Source: Chelydra serpentina
Lineage: Eukaryota; Chordata; Testudines; Chelydridae
Direction of reading: 5' to 3'
Assembly (NCBI GenBank): GCA_037349315.1
Contig: JBAIAC010000021.1
Location: 4,340,001 to 4,404,000, forward strand
DNA length: 64,000 nt
A program made the position numbers and the translations under genes. The notes beneath the pieces are model-generated. The model was not told where the DNA came from. It did no database searches and saw nothing but the letters and a program-made list of their open reading frames with translations. This document shows, piece by piece, positions 29,822 through 40,980 of the stretch; within the stretch, counting starts at the first letter, position 1; each line of letters opens with the position of its first letter.

Positions 29822-30600
29822 ACAGATTATTTATACAGTCAGAGAAACATGATAAGGTGGAAGTGGGTAAACCAACCTTAAGAGGCTAATTAATTGAGAG
29901 GAACCATAACAGCAGGGGAAGAAAAACCTTTGAAGTGATAAACAAGATGGCCAATGTGGACAGTTGACACACAGGTGTGAATGAGGATCGTTAACTTAAG
30001 GGAAATAGATTCAATTAACGTAATGGCCAAGCCATTCCAAGTCTCTATTTAATCCTGAGTTGATGGTATCTAGTTTGCATATCAATTCAAGTTCAACAGC
30101 TTCTCGTTGAAGTCTGTTTTTGGAGTTTATTTGTTGCAAAATTACTACCCTCAAGTCTGTCACTGAGTGATTAGGGAGGTTGAAATGTTCTCCTACTGGT
30201 TTTTGAATGTTATGATTCCTGATGTCAGATTTATGTCCGTTTATTCTTTTGCATAGAGACTGTCCGGTTTGGTCAATGTACATGGCAGAGGGGCATTGCT
30301 GGCACATGATGGCATATATCACATTGGTAGATGTGCAGGTGAATGATCCCCTCATGGCATGGCTGATGTTATTAGGTACTATGATGGTGTCACTTGAATC
30401 GATATGTTGACAGAGTTGGCATCGGGCTTTGTTGCAAGGATAGGTTCCTGGGTTAGTGTTTTTGTTGTATGGTGTGTGGTTGCTGGTGAGTATTTGCTTC
30501 AGGTTGGGGGGCTGTCTGTAAGCGAGGATTGGTCTGTCCCCCAAGATCTGTGAGAGTGAGGGATCATCTTTTAATGGCTTTATTCAGAAGCTTATTTCCA
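29822..30600 (-). mobile_element. Penelope-like element, 3' half with GIY-YIG region
   Basis: It continues the PLE tail from 12563 after the duplicated ACAGA. It holds the GIY-YIG frame (30011-30544) and the end of the preceding reverse transcriptase domain (ATTAAAAGATGATCCCTC in the minus reading). It is truncated at about 30600. Penelope elements use this endonuclease for target cleavage. Confidence 0.8.
30011..30544 (-). pseudogene. Penelope-like element: connector and GIY-YIG endonuclease, 5'-truncated
   Basis: A 177-codon frame whose first methionine is internal to the original protein. The cysteine-rich connector (CNKARCQLCQHI) comes first, then the GIY-YIG domain. The GIY position is seen as VIYAI and the YIG position as MYIDQTGQ, where a D has replaced the expected G. 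The catalytic arginine region is LCKRINGHKSD and the acidic site is in PVGEHFNLPNHS. The frame ends NRDLEWLGHYVN. Reverse transcriptase is missing upstream, so the copy is dead. The G-to-D change alone might already impair cleavage. Confidence 0.82.
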
Positions 30601-30640
30601 TTAGCTGGTGGAAGTGGTGTGCCCTGTATACTGGGTATCA

Positions 30641-30820
30641 AGAAACTCAGCCAATGAATAAGGAAAGAGGAACATGACCTTATCAGAATAACACTTGTTG
30701 GGTAATCAATCTTACCAAGGGGAGAACAATTATCTATTAGTAGGGCTTCCTGCAGCCTGCAACTTCCGTGACTTCCTGCAACTGCCCTGACTTCTGCAGC
30801 AGCCCGTGTGGCTGACCCAG
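30641..30820. repeat. Fragment of the CCGTGACTT-type repeat, split by a solo LTR
   Basis: The text CTTCCGTGACTTC...CCCGTGTGGCTGACCCAG resembles 52931-52968 of the palindromic element at 52737-54075. It continues after the LTR at 31682 (CCAGGGCCGCCTGAGCAG). Confidence 0.45.
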
Positions 30821-31681
30821 TGTTGTACTCAAAGTACTATACAGGATCTTTTCAAGGGGATTAAGGCAAAACGCCACATTTATTAGTAATACAGGTATCA
30901 ATTAATACTCATCATATGCATATGATATATATATATCACACTCATGCACTCACACACACAAACACAAGCACACTCCGTCTTGCTGTTGTTACCAACTGGT
31001 TGCTCCCCTTAACTTCACTGGCCAGGTGAGTTAGATGGGGGAGGGGTGGAGCCGGGCTTCTGCCGATCCGGCTCCGATGGTGACAAGACGAGACCCGGGG
31101 TCCTCTGCAAGACACCTCACTTTTATAGCAGCTTCCCTCTTATGCAAATCCACTCCAGATTCAAAATCTGGGTCTGTGTCCGTTGGTCCTTGTGCTGCTT
31201 TTCTCTGGGTGTTGTCCCAAGGCTGTTTAAAGAGGGTGCTTCTCAAAGAAGGTGCTTGCTTCTAATCCCCAAGGCCGTCAATATGTCTGCTCTTCTTTGC
31301 CACTTGACAAGTTGTATTGTCCTTTGATCTGGCTCCCATCCCCTCTCCAACTGTTGTAGCTGTCTGGAGGTGCCTGCCTTCCACACCTTACTCATTCACA
31401 CCTCGTTCAGTCAACAGGGCAAGTGATTACAGTGGGGGAAGATCGGATTCTACTCCTAGCAAAAAGACACATTTTTCTTCTACTTTAACTACACTATCCT
31501 TAGGGGCTATAACATCTGATACAAAGTTTTCTATTTAGGGATCTAATACAAAGTTCCCATATCAAATAGGGATCTAATACAAAGTTGTATGAAAATAGAG
31601 AGGCACAATGCCAAGTCATATGAAATACCAAATAGCACAATGCAAAATCATAAAGATACTTAATACAGAGATTTCTGTACA
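30821..31681 (-). mobile_element. Solo LTR, 861 bp, 4-bp target duplication CCAG
   Basis: The plus-strand ends are TGTTGTACTC and TTTCTGTACA, flanked by CCAG at 30817-30820 and 31682-31685. In minus orientation there is a TATA-like ATAAAAGTGAGG near 31115 and an AATAAA near 30880, the expected order for U3-R-U5. A short AT/CA microsatellite lies at 30915-30970. A 4-bp duplication fits a class I (gamma-like) endogenous retrovirus. Confidence 0.75.
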
Positions 31682-32346
31682 CCAGGGCCGCCTGAGCAGC
31701 TGGCCCCTGGGGACAGCCACACTGGCAGCTAGCTATCCCCCACGCCCCATGGAAGTTGGAGAGGCAACGGGCCCCCCGCCCCCGTGGCAGCTACACATTC
31801 GCCTTTCTGGAGGCTTCTTGTTCTGTTTAGACCTTGTTTACTCTTTAGGCCTAAAATCAGGCTCTGAGCCCAGTATAAAAATCTCATGCTTTCCTTGTTT
31901 GTTTTTGATTCAGTAGCATTTGCATTAATGTCACCATTGGCCTAGGCTGTAATTCCCTAAGCATATCCAGTCCCATCACTCTGTGGGACACAAGCCTTCA
32001 GTTGTGTCCCACAGATAGCTAGTATCTGGCTGACATTGGACGCATCTCCTGTTACTTCCACTAAGTACGTTACTAGACCAAAACATGCCTTTTCCTTCCC
32101 TCGGAAAGGATTTCCTCTGGTTTAGGGAGCAGTTTGCCGGGATTGAACCCACAACCTGTGAAACTGAAAGCCTCGGCTCTGCTAGCTCATGAGGAGCAGA
32201 CTCATAAATCTCTTTGTGGTGAAGCAACTAGAAGGGGCCAGACAGCCACACTGTACAAGATGGGTTACATGTTCATTACCACACAGCTGTTCTGACAATA
32301 TCAAAGGGCCACGGTCCAGCTGGCATCAATCAGCAAAGTGTCAGGA
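31682..32346. other. Repeat remnants, no supported gene
   Basis: Bases 31682-31800 continue the CCGTGACTT-type repeat. At 32128-32190 (minus) there is a tRNA-like piece with a B box (GGTTGTGGGTTCAATCC), probably a SINE fragment because its A-box half is degenerate and the acceptor stem does not pair. The rest is unremarkable. Confidence 0.4.
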
Positions 32347-32520
32347 TCATAGAATATCAGAGTTGGAAGGGACCTTAGGAGGTCATCTAGTCCAACCCCC
32401 TGCTCAAAGCAGGACCAATCCCCACTTTTTGCCCCGATCCCTAAATGGCCCCCTCAAGGATTGCACTCACAACCCTGGGTTTAGCAGGCCAATAGCTCAA
32501 ACCACTGAGCTATCCCTCCG
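32347..32520 (-). mobile_element. tRNA-derived SINE with CR1-like tail, copy 2
   Basis: Same structure as 7899-8062. The tail (CATAGAATATCAGAGTTGG in plus reading) is on the left. The tRNA-like head with the B box (reverse complement of ATTGCACTCACAACC, one base off) and A-box region is on the right, ending GGAGGGATAGCTCAGTGG in the minus reading. Confidence 0.8.
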
Positions 32521-32548
32521 TCCTTCGCTCCATAGCTACATCTGGCAG

Positions 32549-33014
32549 TGTTAGGCCCAAAAACTGAAAAACATGCTTATCTCGGCTTCTGCTTGTTATC
32601 CTAGTAAACATGCTTATCTCAGTCCTCACGGTGGTTTCCCATGCATGAAGCTGTACGTATACAGGATGTATAGAAGATATATGGACAAGGGGAGCGGGCT
32701 GGACGGATGCCCCCGACCCTGGGAAAGGAATGTGAAGGACGGGAAGCTAAATAGATGTATCCTGATTACTACTAGAACTGAATTTAAACAATGCATGGGT
32801 TAGCAGAATTTAGACACGCTAAGTTGTTTGTCTCTCTGTATAAAAGAAGCCCAGTTGTGCTTGTAAGGTGTCTCTCTTTCTCGGGCACTAGCCGAGTAGA
32901 GCACCCTTTCAGCTGACTGACTAATAAAGGGTCTGGTATCTGTCCTCTTGTCTCTCCGTGCCTCCTTGGGGTAATTGGGCAGCTCCAGGGGGAAACGAGC
33001 CCATTTGGCTAACA
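32549..33014 (+). repeat. ERV 5' LTR
   Basis: Begins TGTTAGGC and ends GGCTAACA, with 6-bp inverted termini. TATAAAAG at 32839-32846 and AATAAA at 32923-32928 mark the promoter and poly(A) signal about 80 bp apart. R is therefore short. An internal duplication, ACATGCTTATCTC, occurs twice in U3 (near 32571 and 32608). Confidence 0.93.
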
Positions 33015-33016
33015 AA

Positions 33017-33034
33017 TGGCGACTCCGCCGGGAC
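33017..33034 (+). promoter_or_regulatory. ERV primer-binding site
   Basis: TGGCGACTCCGCCGGGAC starts two bases after the LTR. TGG at the start fits the CCA end of a tRNA. It is not the proline-tRNA site common in gammaretroviruses. It shares TGGCGAC and GGGAC with some arginine-tRNA sites, but I could not settle the tRNA. Confidence 0.7.
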
Positions 33035-33716
33035 TTCTCTCCCTGTAGAGGACGCTGACCGGCGGCCGAGGGCGATTCCGAGGAGTGGCCACCTCGAGCT
33101 ATTGGTTTGCTCGGGCCTCGGGTCGTCACAATCGGCCGGGGCGGCTGCATCCTCTCTGAAGAGAACTCTGAAGGACACGGAAGCAAGACGGCTCCAGAAG
33201 AAGGGGAAGTCTGACTGCCGGACGCGGCCACTTCGGGCGGTAAGTGCGTTTACCTCCCGGGTTTGAGGAATAACGCCCCCGAGGTGTGGGTTGGACAGTG
33301 GAAATCCCCTAGGCAGCCTGTATACAGGAAGGTATATTAACATTATTGTAGCTTTGTAAATGTCTTGTTGTTGTGTTTTTGGTTAAAGGGTACTGTTTCT
33401 AACAATTATTGGGACTGGGAGCAACCTCAGGGGTTACTCTTGTTTCTCCTCTTAATGGTGTGTTGGAAACCGAGATTGTAACTGATTAAAGGGATCTGTG
33501 TGAAAGATGAATGAGTGCCGCTGACAGGTCTGAGGCTTAAGCTGACTTCAGCCGCCCCAAGACTCCTGCGAGGGGAAACCCGGTGACCAGGATATCTTGA
33601 TTGCAAGGGGGGTCAGCCGAACCTCGTGACCCAGCGGATATCTGAGTTAGAACTAGATCCCTTTCCCTCCCCCCCTCTCGATATCTCTGTCTTGGAAAAC
33701 TCTGGGTTAAAGCATA

Positions 33717-34486
33717 ATGGGGTCCGGTCAAAGTATTTTCTCCGGGACACCCCTGGGATGTATGCTGGATAACTGGAAGGCATTTAGATGCCAGGCTGAT
33801 TATGGAATTGTATTATGTAAAGACAATCTTGTAAAATTCTGTACTTTTGAATGGACGACATTCGGGGTGGAATGGCCTGAGGGAGGGACACTCAGACTAG
33901 AAATTGTACAAGCTGTACATAGCATTGTGTCCCGAGATGGGCATTGGGACCAATATCCCTATATATAATATAAGACAGGAAAGAAATGAAAACCCAGCTG
34001 CTTTTTATGAGCGGCTTTGTAATACCTGTAAGAGATACACAAACCTCAATCCTGAGGATATCAATGGGAAACGGGTACTAATCCACCCTTTTCATTGGAC
34101 AGTCCTATGAGGACATTAGAAAGAAGTTGCAGAAATTGGAGGGGGCGTTGGGCAAAAATATAGAGGAACTTTTAGAAATTGCCATGAAGGTTTATGATTG
34201 AAGGAATGATGAGGAGCGGAAGAAAGGGGCCCGTGTTTTAGCCATGGCCCTAAGAGAAGGATATGAAGAAAGGGGGGACAAAGTTAAGGGACAGCCAGGG
34301 CCACCTGGGAAGGGGAGGGGCCCTCGCCTGGGTCGAAATCAGTGTGCTATCTGTAAGGAAGAGGGGCACTGGAAGAATGAATGCCCCCGGCGACAGGCCA
34401 TGGGAAGGGAACGTAAAGATAAATCCCCGTCCCTTCCCATCCTCTACAACAGTACGGGACGTTCAGGGGAGGAATCTTCCCCATAG
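33717..34486 (+). pseudogene. gag: ERV gag, internally deleted and frameshifted
   Basis: The gag polyprotein builds the virus core. The ATG at 33717 is followed by glycine, the usual myristoylation position, and a gamma-type matrix segment up to the DQYPYI motif near 33960. At that point a large internal deletion joins matrix to the C-terminal part of capsid (QERNENPAAFYERL), in a different frame. Much of matrix, the middle region and the capsid N-terminus are missing. A second frame change follows at about 34095 and a TGA at 34199-34201 interrupts the last frame. The nucleocapsid has one zinc knuckle, CAICKEEGHWKNEC, near 34345-34390. Gag ends at an amber TAG (34484-34486), the position where gammaretroviruses read through into pol. 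Confidence 0.88.
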
Positions 34487-37400
34487 GGGGGGCCGGGGGA
34501 CCCAGCGGCCCCTCCGGGCGGCGCAAGCTGACAGCCTGGATCCCACGGTAAAAATTAAAGTGGGGGGGGCCACCCAATTGAAGCCCTTATTGATACTGGG
34601 GCCACCCTTAGTTTGCTCCCCCTTAATAAGGCTCCCCGAGGTAGAGCTCGGGGACGTGCCATGGTCCAAGGGATAGAGGGACAAACTACAGCTTTGGAAA
34701 AAACTTTGCCTCTCCTAGTGAAAATAGGGGACCGTCAAATTTCCCACCAGTTTGTTTACAGCCCCTCTGGCCCCATCGCGCTACTCGGACGAGATATCCT
34801 CACTAAACTGCAGGCGGAAATCTCGTTCGACAAAGGGACTATGGAAGTTAGACTCAGCAATCCTCTAACTACCAGATGGCCCTGATAAGTGCTAGGAATC
34901 ACTCCCTGGAATGCCAGGGGAGGAGTGAAGGGAACCAGCTATCAGGGGTTAACCTTAAGGTTTGGGCGGAGAAGGGAGGTGTCGCTCGGCCCCGGAATGC
35001 TTCACCAGTGCATATTTCCCTTAAGGAGGGAAGCAGCCCAGTCCGAATTCGACAATACCCCCTTAAGCTAACCACTAGAATCGGGTTAAAACCTCTGATT
35101 CAAAAGTTTCTGCAGTGCGGGTGGCTCAGGGAAGGCACGTCCCCATACAATACTCTGATAATGGGGGTGCCTAAGCCTAATGGGCAGTATCGGTTGGTCC
35201 AGGACCTAAGACAAATTAACAAGTTAATAGAAGCCCCCTATCCAGTTGTCCCGAATCCCTATACTATTCTGGGCCAAGTTCCCAAAAATCACAGCTGGTT
35301 CTCTGTCATAGATTTAAAAGATGCCTTCTTTTCCATTCCCCTTGATCTGGAGTCTCAGAGACTGTTTGCCTTTGAGTGGGAGGACCCAGATACCCACTAC
35401 AAAGCTCAATACCTTTGGACCGTTGTCCCACAAGGACTTACCTGTGCACCTGAGATTTTTTGGCAGCCAGTTAAGAAGGGACCTCGCCCCATTCCTGGCT
35501 AAACACCCTTCATGTAACATAGGCCAGTATTGCGATGATTTGCTCTTAAGTACTGAAACAGAGGTAGCCTGTAAAGAGCAAACTATAGAGCTCCTTAATT
35601 ACCTTGGGGCACAGGGGTATAAGGTCTCAAAGGAAAAAGCACAACTGGTTAAGCAGCAGGTCACTTTCCTTGGGTATCACTTGTGCCAAGGAAGTCGTAG
35701 TCAGGGTAAAGAAAGAATCCAGGTTATACTTGATAGCTCTCAGCCCCAAAACCCCCGAGAACAAAGGGCATTTCTGGGACTGACTGGCTTTTGTCGGCTC
35801 TGGATCCCTGACTACGGGGGAAGAGCCAAACCACTATATGAATCCTTAACTAAAGAGGGTCTGCTCCATTGGACGTGGACCAGAGAGATGGAAAAAGCAT
35901 TTCGAGAGCTAAAAGGCCTTGGTTCAGCCTCCCACTCTAGCCCTCCTAGACCCATGGAGGCCATTCACCCTATACGTTCATGAGAGGGGAGGGGTGGCTG
36001 CTGGAGTTCTGTGCCAAAGGTCGGGACCAACCTGGTGACCCATTGGATACTACTCAAAGGTGTTGGACCCTGTCACCAAGGGATGGCCTGCCTGTTTACG
36101 GGCTGTTGCAGCAACCGCTCTCCTTGTACAGGAGGCTGAGAAGTTGACCCTGGGGGGGACACTGAGGTTGTGGTCCCCCACGGGGTGCCTCAAATACTAG
36201 GGACAGGTGCAGGGGAAAAGCATCTAAATCCCAGCCGACATACCAGATATGAAGTAGGGCTCTTGCTAGCCCCTAACTTAACCTTTAGGACAGTTAGCTC
36301 CCTCAACCCAGCTACCCTATTGCCCGATCCTCGAATTTCCCATGAGGCTAGCCCCACTCATGACTGTATTGAAGTCTTGCAACAGGAAACCAAACCCCGC
36401 CCTGATCTCTCGGACTTGCCTTGGCCCAACCCTGAAATTGAAGGGTACGTTGACGGGTCCAGTTATGTGATAGATGGCAAGCGGTATACCGGAGCAGCAG
36501 TAGTAATTAAGGGCAAAGAAGCACACAAGTTTAAACTTAGCCCTAATTTGTCTGCCCAAGCGGCGGAACTAGTGGCTCTTATTGAGGCTCTCTGGTTGGG
36601 GACCGGGAAAACTATTAACCTGTTTACTGATAGTCGCTATGCCTACATGGTGGTACATGCTCACGGGACCCTGTGGAGAGAAAGGGGATTTATCACAGCG
36701 TCAGGCCAAAGAATTTCACATGGGAGCCTCATCAAAAGACTTCTTGAGGCCCTGATGCTTCCCCTCCGGGTTGCCGTAATACATGTGCGTGACCTTGGAA
36801 GGGCCCCGGAGGCCGAACAGCGTAGATATAATCAATTGGCTGATTAGGCCACAAAGGAAGCCGCACGGGAAGGGGCCTCGTGGCTCCTCTTGGTTCAAGA
36901 TACAGAAGCTAAAAACCCCCCTCCCCAATACACAGCTGAGGAAGTATGCCACGCGCAGGCTGCGGGGGCCCGGCAGGTTCCTTCTGGATGGTGGAAATTA
37001 CCGGGGGGGGGGAAATTTTTGTCCCCCCGACCAGTGCTTCAGGAAATTCTTCGGCACATGCATAAAGAGGGACATAAGGGGTCGGGGGCAATGGTTGATT
37101 TGGCCACCCGATCCCTTAAGGGGCTGGGCATGCATGTGGAAGCCCAGAGAATTGTTAGTAATTGCCCTGTTTGTCAACGAACCAACCAAAAGGGGTGTGG
37201 CCCTCCCGCCCCAATGGGAGGCCGGCCATGGGCCACATACCCTTTCCAGAGGTGGCAAGTTGACTTTGCAGAAATGCCCCTTGCAGGGGTTATAAATACT
37301 TACTTGTATTTGTGGATCAACTTACTGGATGGGTAGAGTGTTACCCCACCCGGCATTGTCAGGCCCGGGCTGTTACTAAGGTCCTGTTGCATGAAATACT

Positions 37401-38166
37401 TCCCCGATTCCACCTCCCTGAAACGATTGAGTCTGATCAGGGAAGCCACTTTACCTCACAAGTGGTCCAACAGGTGTCCCAGACACTCAGTATACAATGG
37501 AAGTTGCATACACCCTGGAGGCCACAGAGCTCAGGTCAGGTAGAAAGAATGAATAGAACTCTCAAGGATACCCTCACTAAACTATGCACAGAGTCTAGTT
37601 TAAAGTGGCTTGATGCGCTGCCGCTCGCCCTTACCCGCATTCGAAGGGCCCCGTGTAAGGGTCTTAAGCTTTCACCATTTGAACTGGTCTTCGGGTTCCC
37701 TCCCCGAATCCTTATCCCGGGGTTCCGGGAGGATGTAAACTGGGAAATGGGGAAGGACTCCTTATGGAAACAGGTCTCTGGGCTGCAATCTGTTTCGTTA
37801 CAGCTGCATCGATACGCGGTGCCTTTTCAGGCCCTTCCCTTGGATCAGCCCGTGCACCCGTTCCAGATCGGTGATCAGGTCCTTGTCAAGAAGTGGAAGC
37901 GTGACCCCCTTACACCACGGTGGGACGGCCCGCACACTGTCTCGCTCATCAGCCAAGCTGCAGTTAAAGTTCTTGGAAGTGACAAATGGACACACCATAC
38001 GCGGGTAAAGTGGTTTCTGAACCCTAACCCGGAGACTGAATCATCGGAAGAGGACACCAGCCCTCTGCCCGCCCCGGCTCCGGACGCCCGGGGTGGCACA
38101 GGCGAAGACTCCACCTGGGAGTATCAGCAGCTGGACGGACTAAAGGGACTGTTTAGAAAAAGATAA
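34487..38166 (+). pseudogene. pol: ERV pro-pol: protease, reverse transcriptase, RNase H, integrase; multiply frameshifted
   Basis: All four enzymatic regions are recognisable but lie in separate reading segments. Protease: active-site DTG at 34592-34600, flap and GRDIL to about 34885. Reverse transcriptase N-terminal half: 34876-35502, with VPKPNGQYR, the first catalytic aspartate in VIDLKDAFF, and VPQGLTCAPE. After a frameshift the catalytic box reads YCDD at about 35527 (35480-35983). RNase H: 36170-36847 with YVDGSS, AELVAL and FTDSRYAY. Integrase: zinc domain HMHKEGH...CPVC and first aspartate WQVDF (36890-37336), then after another shift ESDQGSHF and SGQVERMNRTL (37290-38166). The end of integrase (TAA 38164-38166) overlaps the env ATG by one base. 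Between 35983 and 36170 the connection region is also broken. Confidence 0.9.
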
Positions 38167-39282
38167 TGAAGTTGTTGTTAATATCTCTGTTTATGTACTT
38201 CCATCACTATTATGGTTGGGAAAATAGGTTTTTACAGCTGGGGGAGACAATAGCAAACTCCTTTAACCTCAGTAACTGATGGGTGTGTGGAGGCCCAGGG
38301 GAATTAAATGAATGGCCTTGGGTAGCCCAGCCAGTACAGCCCAAATGGTGGCTCAGTACTTTGAGCATAGTCCACGATGGAACAGGAGTTTGGACTGAGG
38401 ATAGTAGCCCCTGGTGGCTTTATTCTTATGGAATGGGTATTCTTTGCCTTAATTGGACAAGGCGAGAGGGAGAAAGTAAGTGCGATTGGACTCTATCCCC
38501 AGGGTTTGATTGCTGGGATCCCTATTGTCGCCTGTATGACTGTTCTAAATATCAGGGGCGATGGAACCACACCCATGTAAAGCTTACCAATAATAGTTGG
38601 GTAAAATGTTCTGCCCAACACCCTTCGGGTGAAGGTTGCAAGGCGGTAGCACGGGATAGGTTCTTCGATGGCCTGTATGCAAGTTGCTAGTGAGACAATA
38701 CCACTAGCAAGGACCACGTGGTACGCTGGTATCAGTGGGCATGGCAACACTCTAATGGAACTCGGGTAACCCTTTGTATTATGAAGAACCGGGCCCCGAG
38801 GACTACCCCGAGACCTGGGATGGCCCCTTTGCGAATGGACAATGGGCCCTAAAAGGCCATTACTGGATATGTGGGCAATACGTTTATCGAAGATTGCCTC
38901 CAAATTGGTCAGGAATATGTTATGTTGGGTACATTAGGCCCTTGTTCTTTCTATTACCCCAAATTCAGGGAAATAAATTAGGAATTAAGGTATATGACGA
39001 CTTGATTAGGGAGAGGCGGTCCGTTGATCCCGCATTGACCGCTGGAAGCTCCCAAACATGGGGTGGGTGGAATATGGACTGGTTCACGTCCTGGTTACCG
39101 CAACTGGGATGGCTCCGAGAAGGCCTTCTTCTCTTTATACTCTTTTTATTACAACCCTATTAACCCTAGCTTGCTTTGCTCCCTGTGTAGTTGCATTAGT
39201 CCGACGAATGGCTAATCAAATTATACACCAACAAATGATGGCCGTATACCAGCCAGTGAAGGCTGAGGATTGGGGGCCATAA
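38166..39282 (+). pseudogene. env: ERV env: surface and transmembrane remnants, stops and internal deletion
   Basis: The envelope glycoprotein would mediate attachment and fusion. From the ATG at 38166 a hydrophobic leader is visible. A TGA at 38277-38279 stops the frame at codon 38, in a WVCGG context. Part of the surface subunit continues in the same frame to a TAG at 38688-38690 with N-linked sites (NWT, NHT). A second frame (38774-39163) carries the C-terminal surface segment and then jumps to the membrane-proximal part. The fusion peptide, the immunosuppressive-type region and the disulphide-bond motif of the transmembrane subunit are absent, which points to a deletion near 39050. A third frame (to 39282) holds the membrane span and the short tail. 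It cannot make a working envelope. Confidence 0.85.
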
Positions 39283-39301
39283 GGCTCTCAAAATGCTTTT
39301 T

Positions 39302-39312
39302 AGGGGGGATCT
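39302..39312 (+). promoter_or_regulatory. ERV polypurine tract
   Basis: AGGGGGGA lies immediately before the 3' LTR, separated from its TG by TCT. This is the expected plus-strand primer site. Confidence 0.6.
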
Positions 39313-39778
39313 TGTTAGGCCCAAAAACTGAAAAACATGCTTATCTCGGCTTCTGCTTGTTATCCTAGTAAACATGCTTATCTCAGTCCTCACGGTGGTT
39401 TCCCATGCATGAAGCTGTACGTATACAGGATGTATAGAAGATATATGGACAAGGGGAGCGGGCTGGACGGATGCCCCCGACCCTGGGAAAGGAATGTGAA
39501 GGACGGGAAGCTAAATAGATGTATCCTGATTACTACTAGAACTGAATTTAAACAATGCATGGGTTAGCAGAATTTAGACACGCTAAGTTGTTTGTCTCTC
39601 TGTATAAAAGAAGCCCAGTTGTGCTTGTAAGGTGTGTCTCTTTCTCGGGCACTAGCCGAGTAGAGCACCCTTTCAGCTGACTGACTAATAAAGGGTCTGG
39701 TATCTGTCCTCTTGTCTCTCCGTGCCTCCTTGGGGTAATTGGGCAGCTCCAGGGGGAAACGAGCCCATTTGGCTAACA
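39313..39778 (+). repeat. ERV 3' LTR
   Basis: 466 bp, same length as the 5' LTR. TATA-like box at 39603-39610 and AATAAA at 39687-39692. The only difference I found from the 5' LTR is C to G at 39636. Confidence 0.93.
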
Positions 39779-39782
39779 GCAG

Positions 39783-40804
39783 CTACCAGACACAATAACC
39801 ATTCTGAGAGTTTAAAATCTTAACTCCCAGTCAATGGTCAATTATCAATGTATATCTTCCCCCGTACAAGTATTTGTAAAATGTTAATAACCCAGATATT
39901 ATATCTACAGCTAAAACTGGGGAGAATTCCTCTCTGTCTTTGTCAGGGCATGTGAAGCATAGACTTTACAGGGTGGCACTCTGAGGAGCAGATCCACAAA
40001 AGCCCTGCAATGAAAGTTAGGAGACTAAATACCTCTGTGGATCTGGGCCTGAAACAGGGATGGATAGTGGTATAAAACCCAAAGATAGACAAACTGGACT
40101 TCTCCCTGCCACCTGGAATCAACATGGGTTCCAGCTGCCACTGTCACAGGGCAGGTGTCACCAGCCAGAATTACAAATACAGCAGGGTCAAAATGCACCT
40201 CTCATTCTTTGTTAGCTGCATCCAAGGGTTTGGGTTTTTTTGGTGTTCCTGTTTACATTAGCATTTTATGGCAGTTCACTCAGGGGTTAGAGCAGACAAG
40301 CGTGACATGAATTTTCCATTGTAGTTTACTGCTGCCAGGCAAGGTCACAGATCGGTGACTCTGAATGTATCAATAGTGCTTGTTTTACCTGTTTAGCTGG
40401 GTAAATTCCTCCAGCAATATTGCAGTGACTCCTGGAAAAAGAAAGAACATTCACACCTATGCTTGATTCTCTTGCGGAGAGCCTTTCGAGCTGTTACTGA
40501 ACCGATTGCTCCAGCATGGTGCTAGCAGGAGCTGTGACCCCAGGGGCGTTCCTTGTGCAGAGGAGCCAGTGCTGAGGGGGGCCCTTATTTTGTAGTAGTC
40601 ATTAAAGATCCAGCCACACGCTAAATGTAGAGTTTTACAGGTCACATTTTGTAACTAGTGTGGGAGCATTAAGCCAGATGTCTTGGACAGATCCTAAACG
40701 TGGGTCGTCTTTTATATTCTGCCTCCCTAGGCTCCCTGTGCAATTTCAGTTTGATAGCGTTCACGTCCCCTCCTAAACTGCTATAGATTGTCAGCACTGT
40801 TCTG
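39783..40804. other. No supported gene
   Basis: Mixed-composition DNA. A stretch near 39975-40050 (GAGGAGCAGATCCACAAAAG) resembles an old interspersed repeat that I cannot name. No coding frame with conserved features. Confidence 0.4.
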
Positions 40805-40980
40805 CTCCAGAGATGGCTGCATTCTTGGGCAAGTCCTTTCCCATTTGTGTCTCTCTCTTTCCCCTCTCACCCGGTCTTGTCTATTTAGCGTATAAGGTGG
40901 CTGGAGCAGGGGCTGTCTCTCACTGTGTCTGTGCAGTGCCTAGCACAATTGAGGCCTCTAGGAGCAATAAGAATAGTTGA
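40805..40980 (+). repeat. Old MIR-like SINE with CORE-type tail
   Basis: TTGGGCAAGTCCTTTCCC is followed by the tail GTGTCTGTGCAGTGCCTAGCACAATTGAGGCC. The same tail is at about 61240-61310. Divergence is high, which fits an ancient amniote SINE. Confidence 0.5.

Larger units (their letters stand above)
32549..39778 (+). mobile_element. Endogenous retrovirus, gammaretrovirus-like, defective
   Basis: A provirus with two 466-bp LTRs, a primer-binding site, gag, pro-pol and env in order, a purine tract, and GCAG on both sides (32545-32548 and 39779-39782) as 4-bp target duplication. The LTRs differ at a single base by eye (32872 versus 39636), implying recent insertion. Yet all genes are broken by stops, frameshifts and two large internal deletions (gag, env). 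Matrix, protease, reverse transcriptase, integrase and envelope features are of the gamma type. Confidence 0.93.

Noticed and set aside
30915..30970. Microsatellite as a regulatory element
   Set aside because: Short AT/CA run inside a solo LTR, without further support.
32128..32190. tRNA gene on the minus strand
   Set aside because: Only a B-box half is convincing and no cloverleaf can be drawn.
38166..39282. Domesticated envelope gene (syncytin-like)
   Set aside because: Two in-frame stops, two frameshifts and loss of the fusion region exclude a preserved function.
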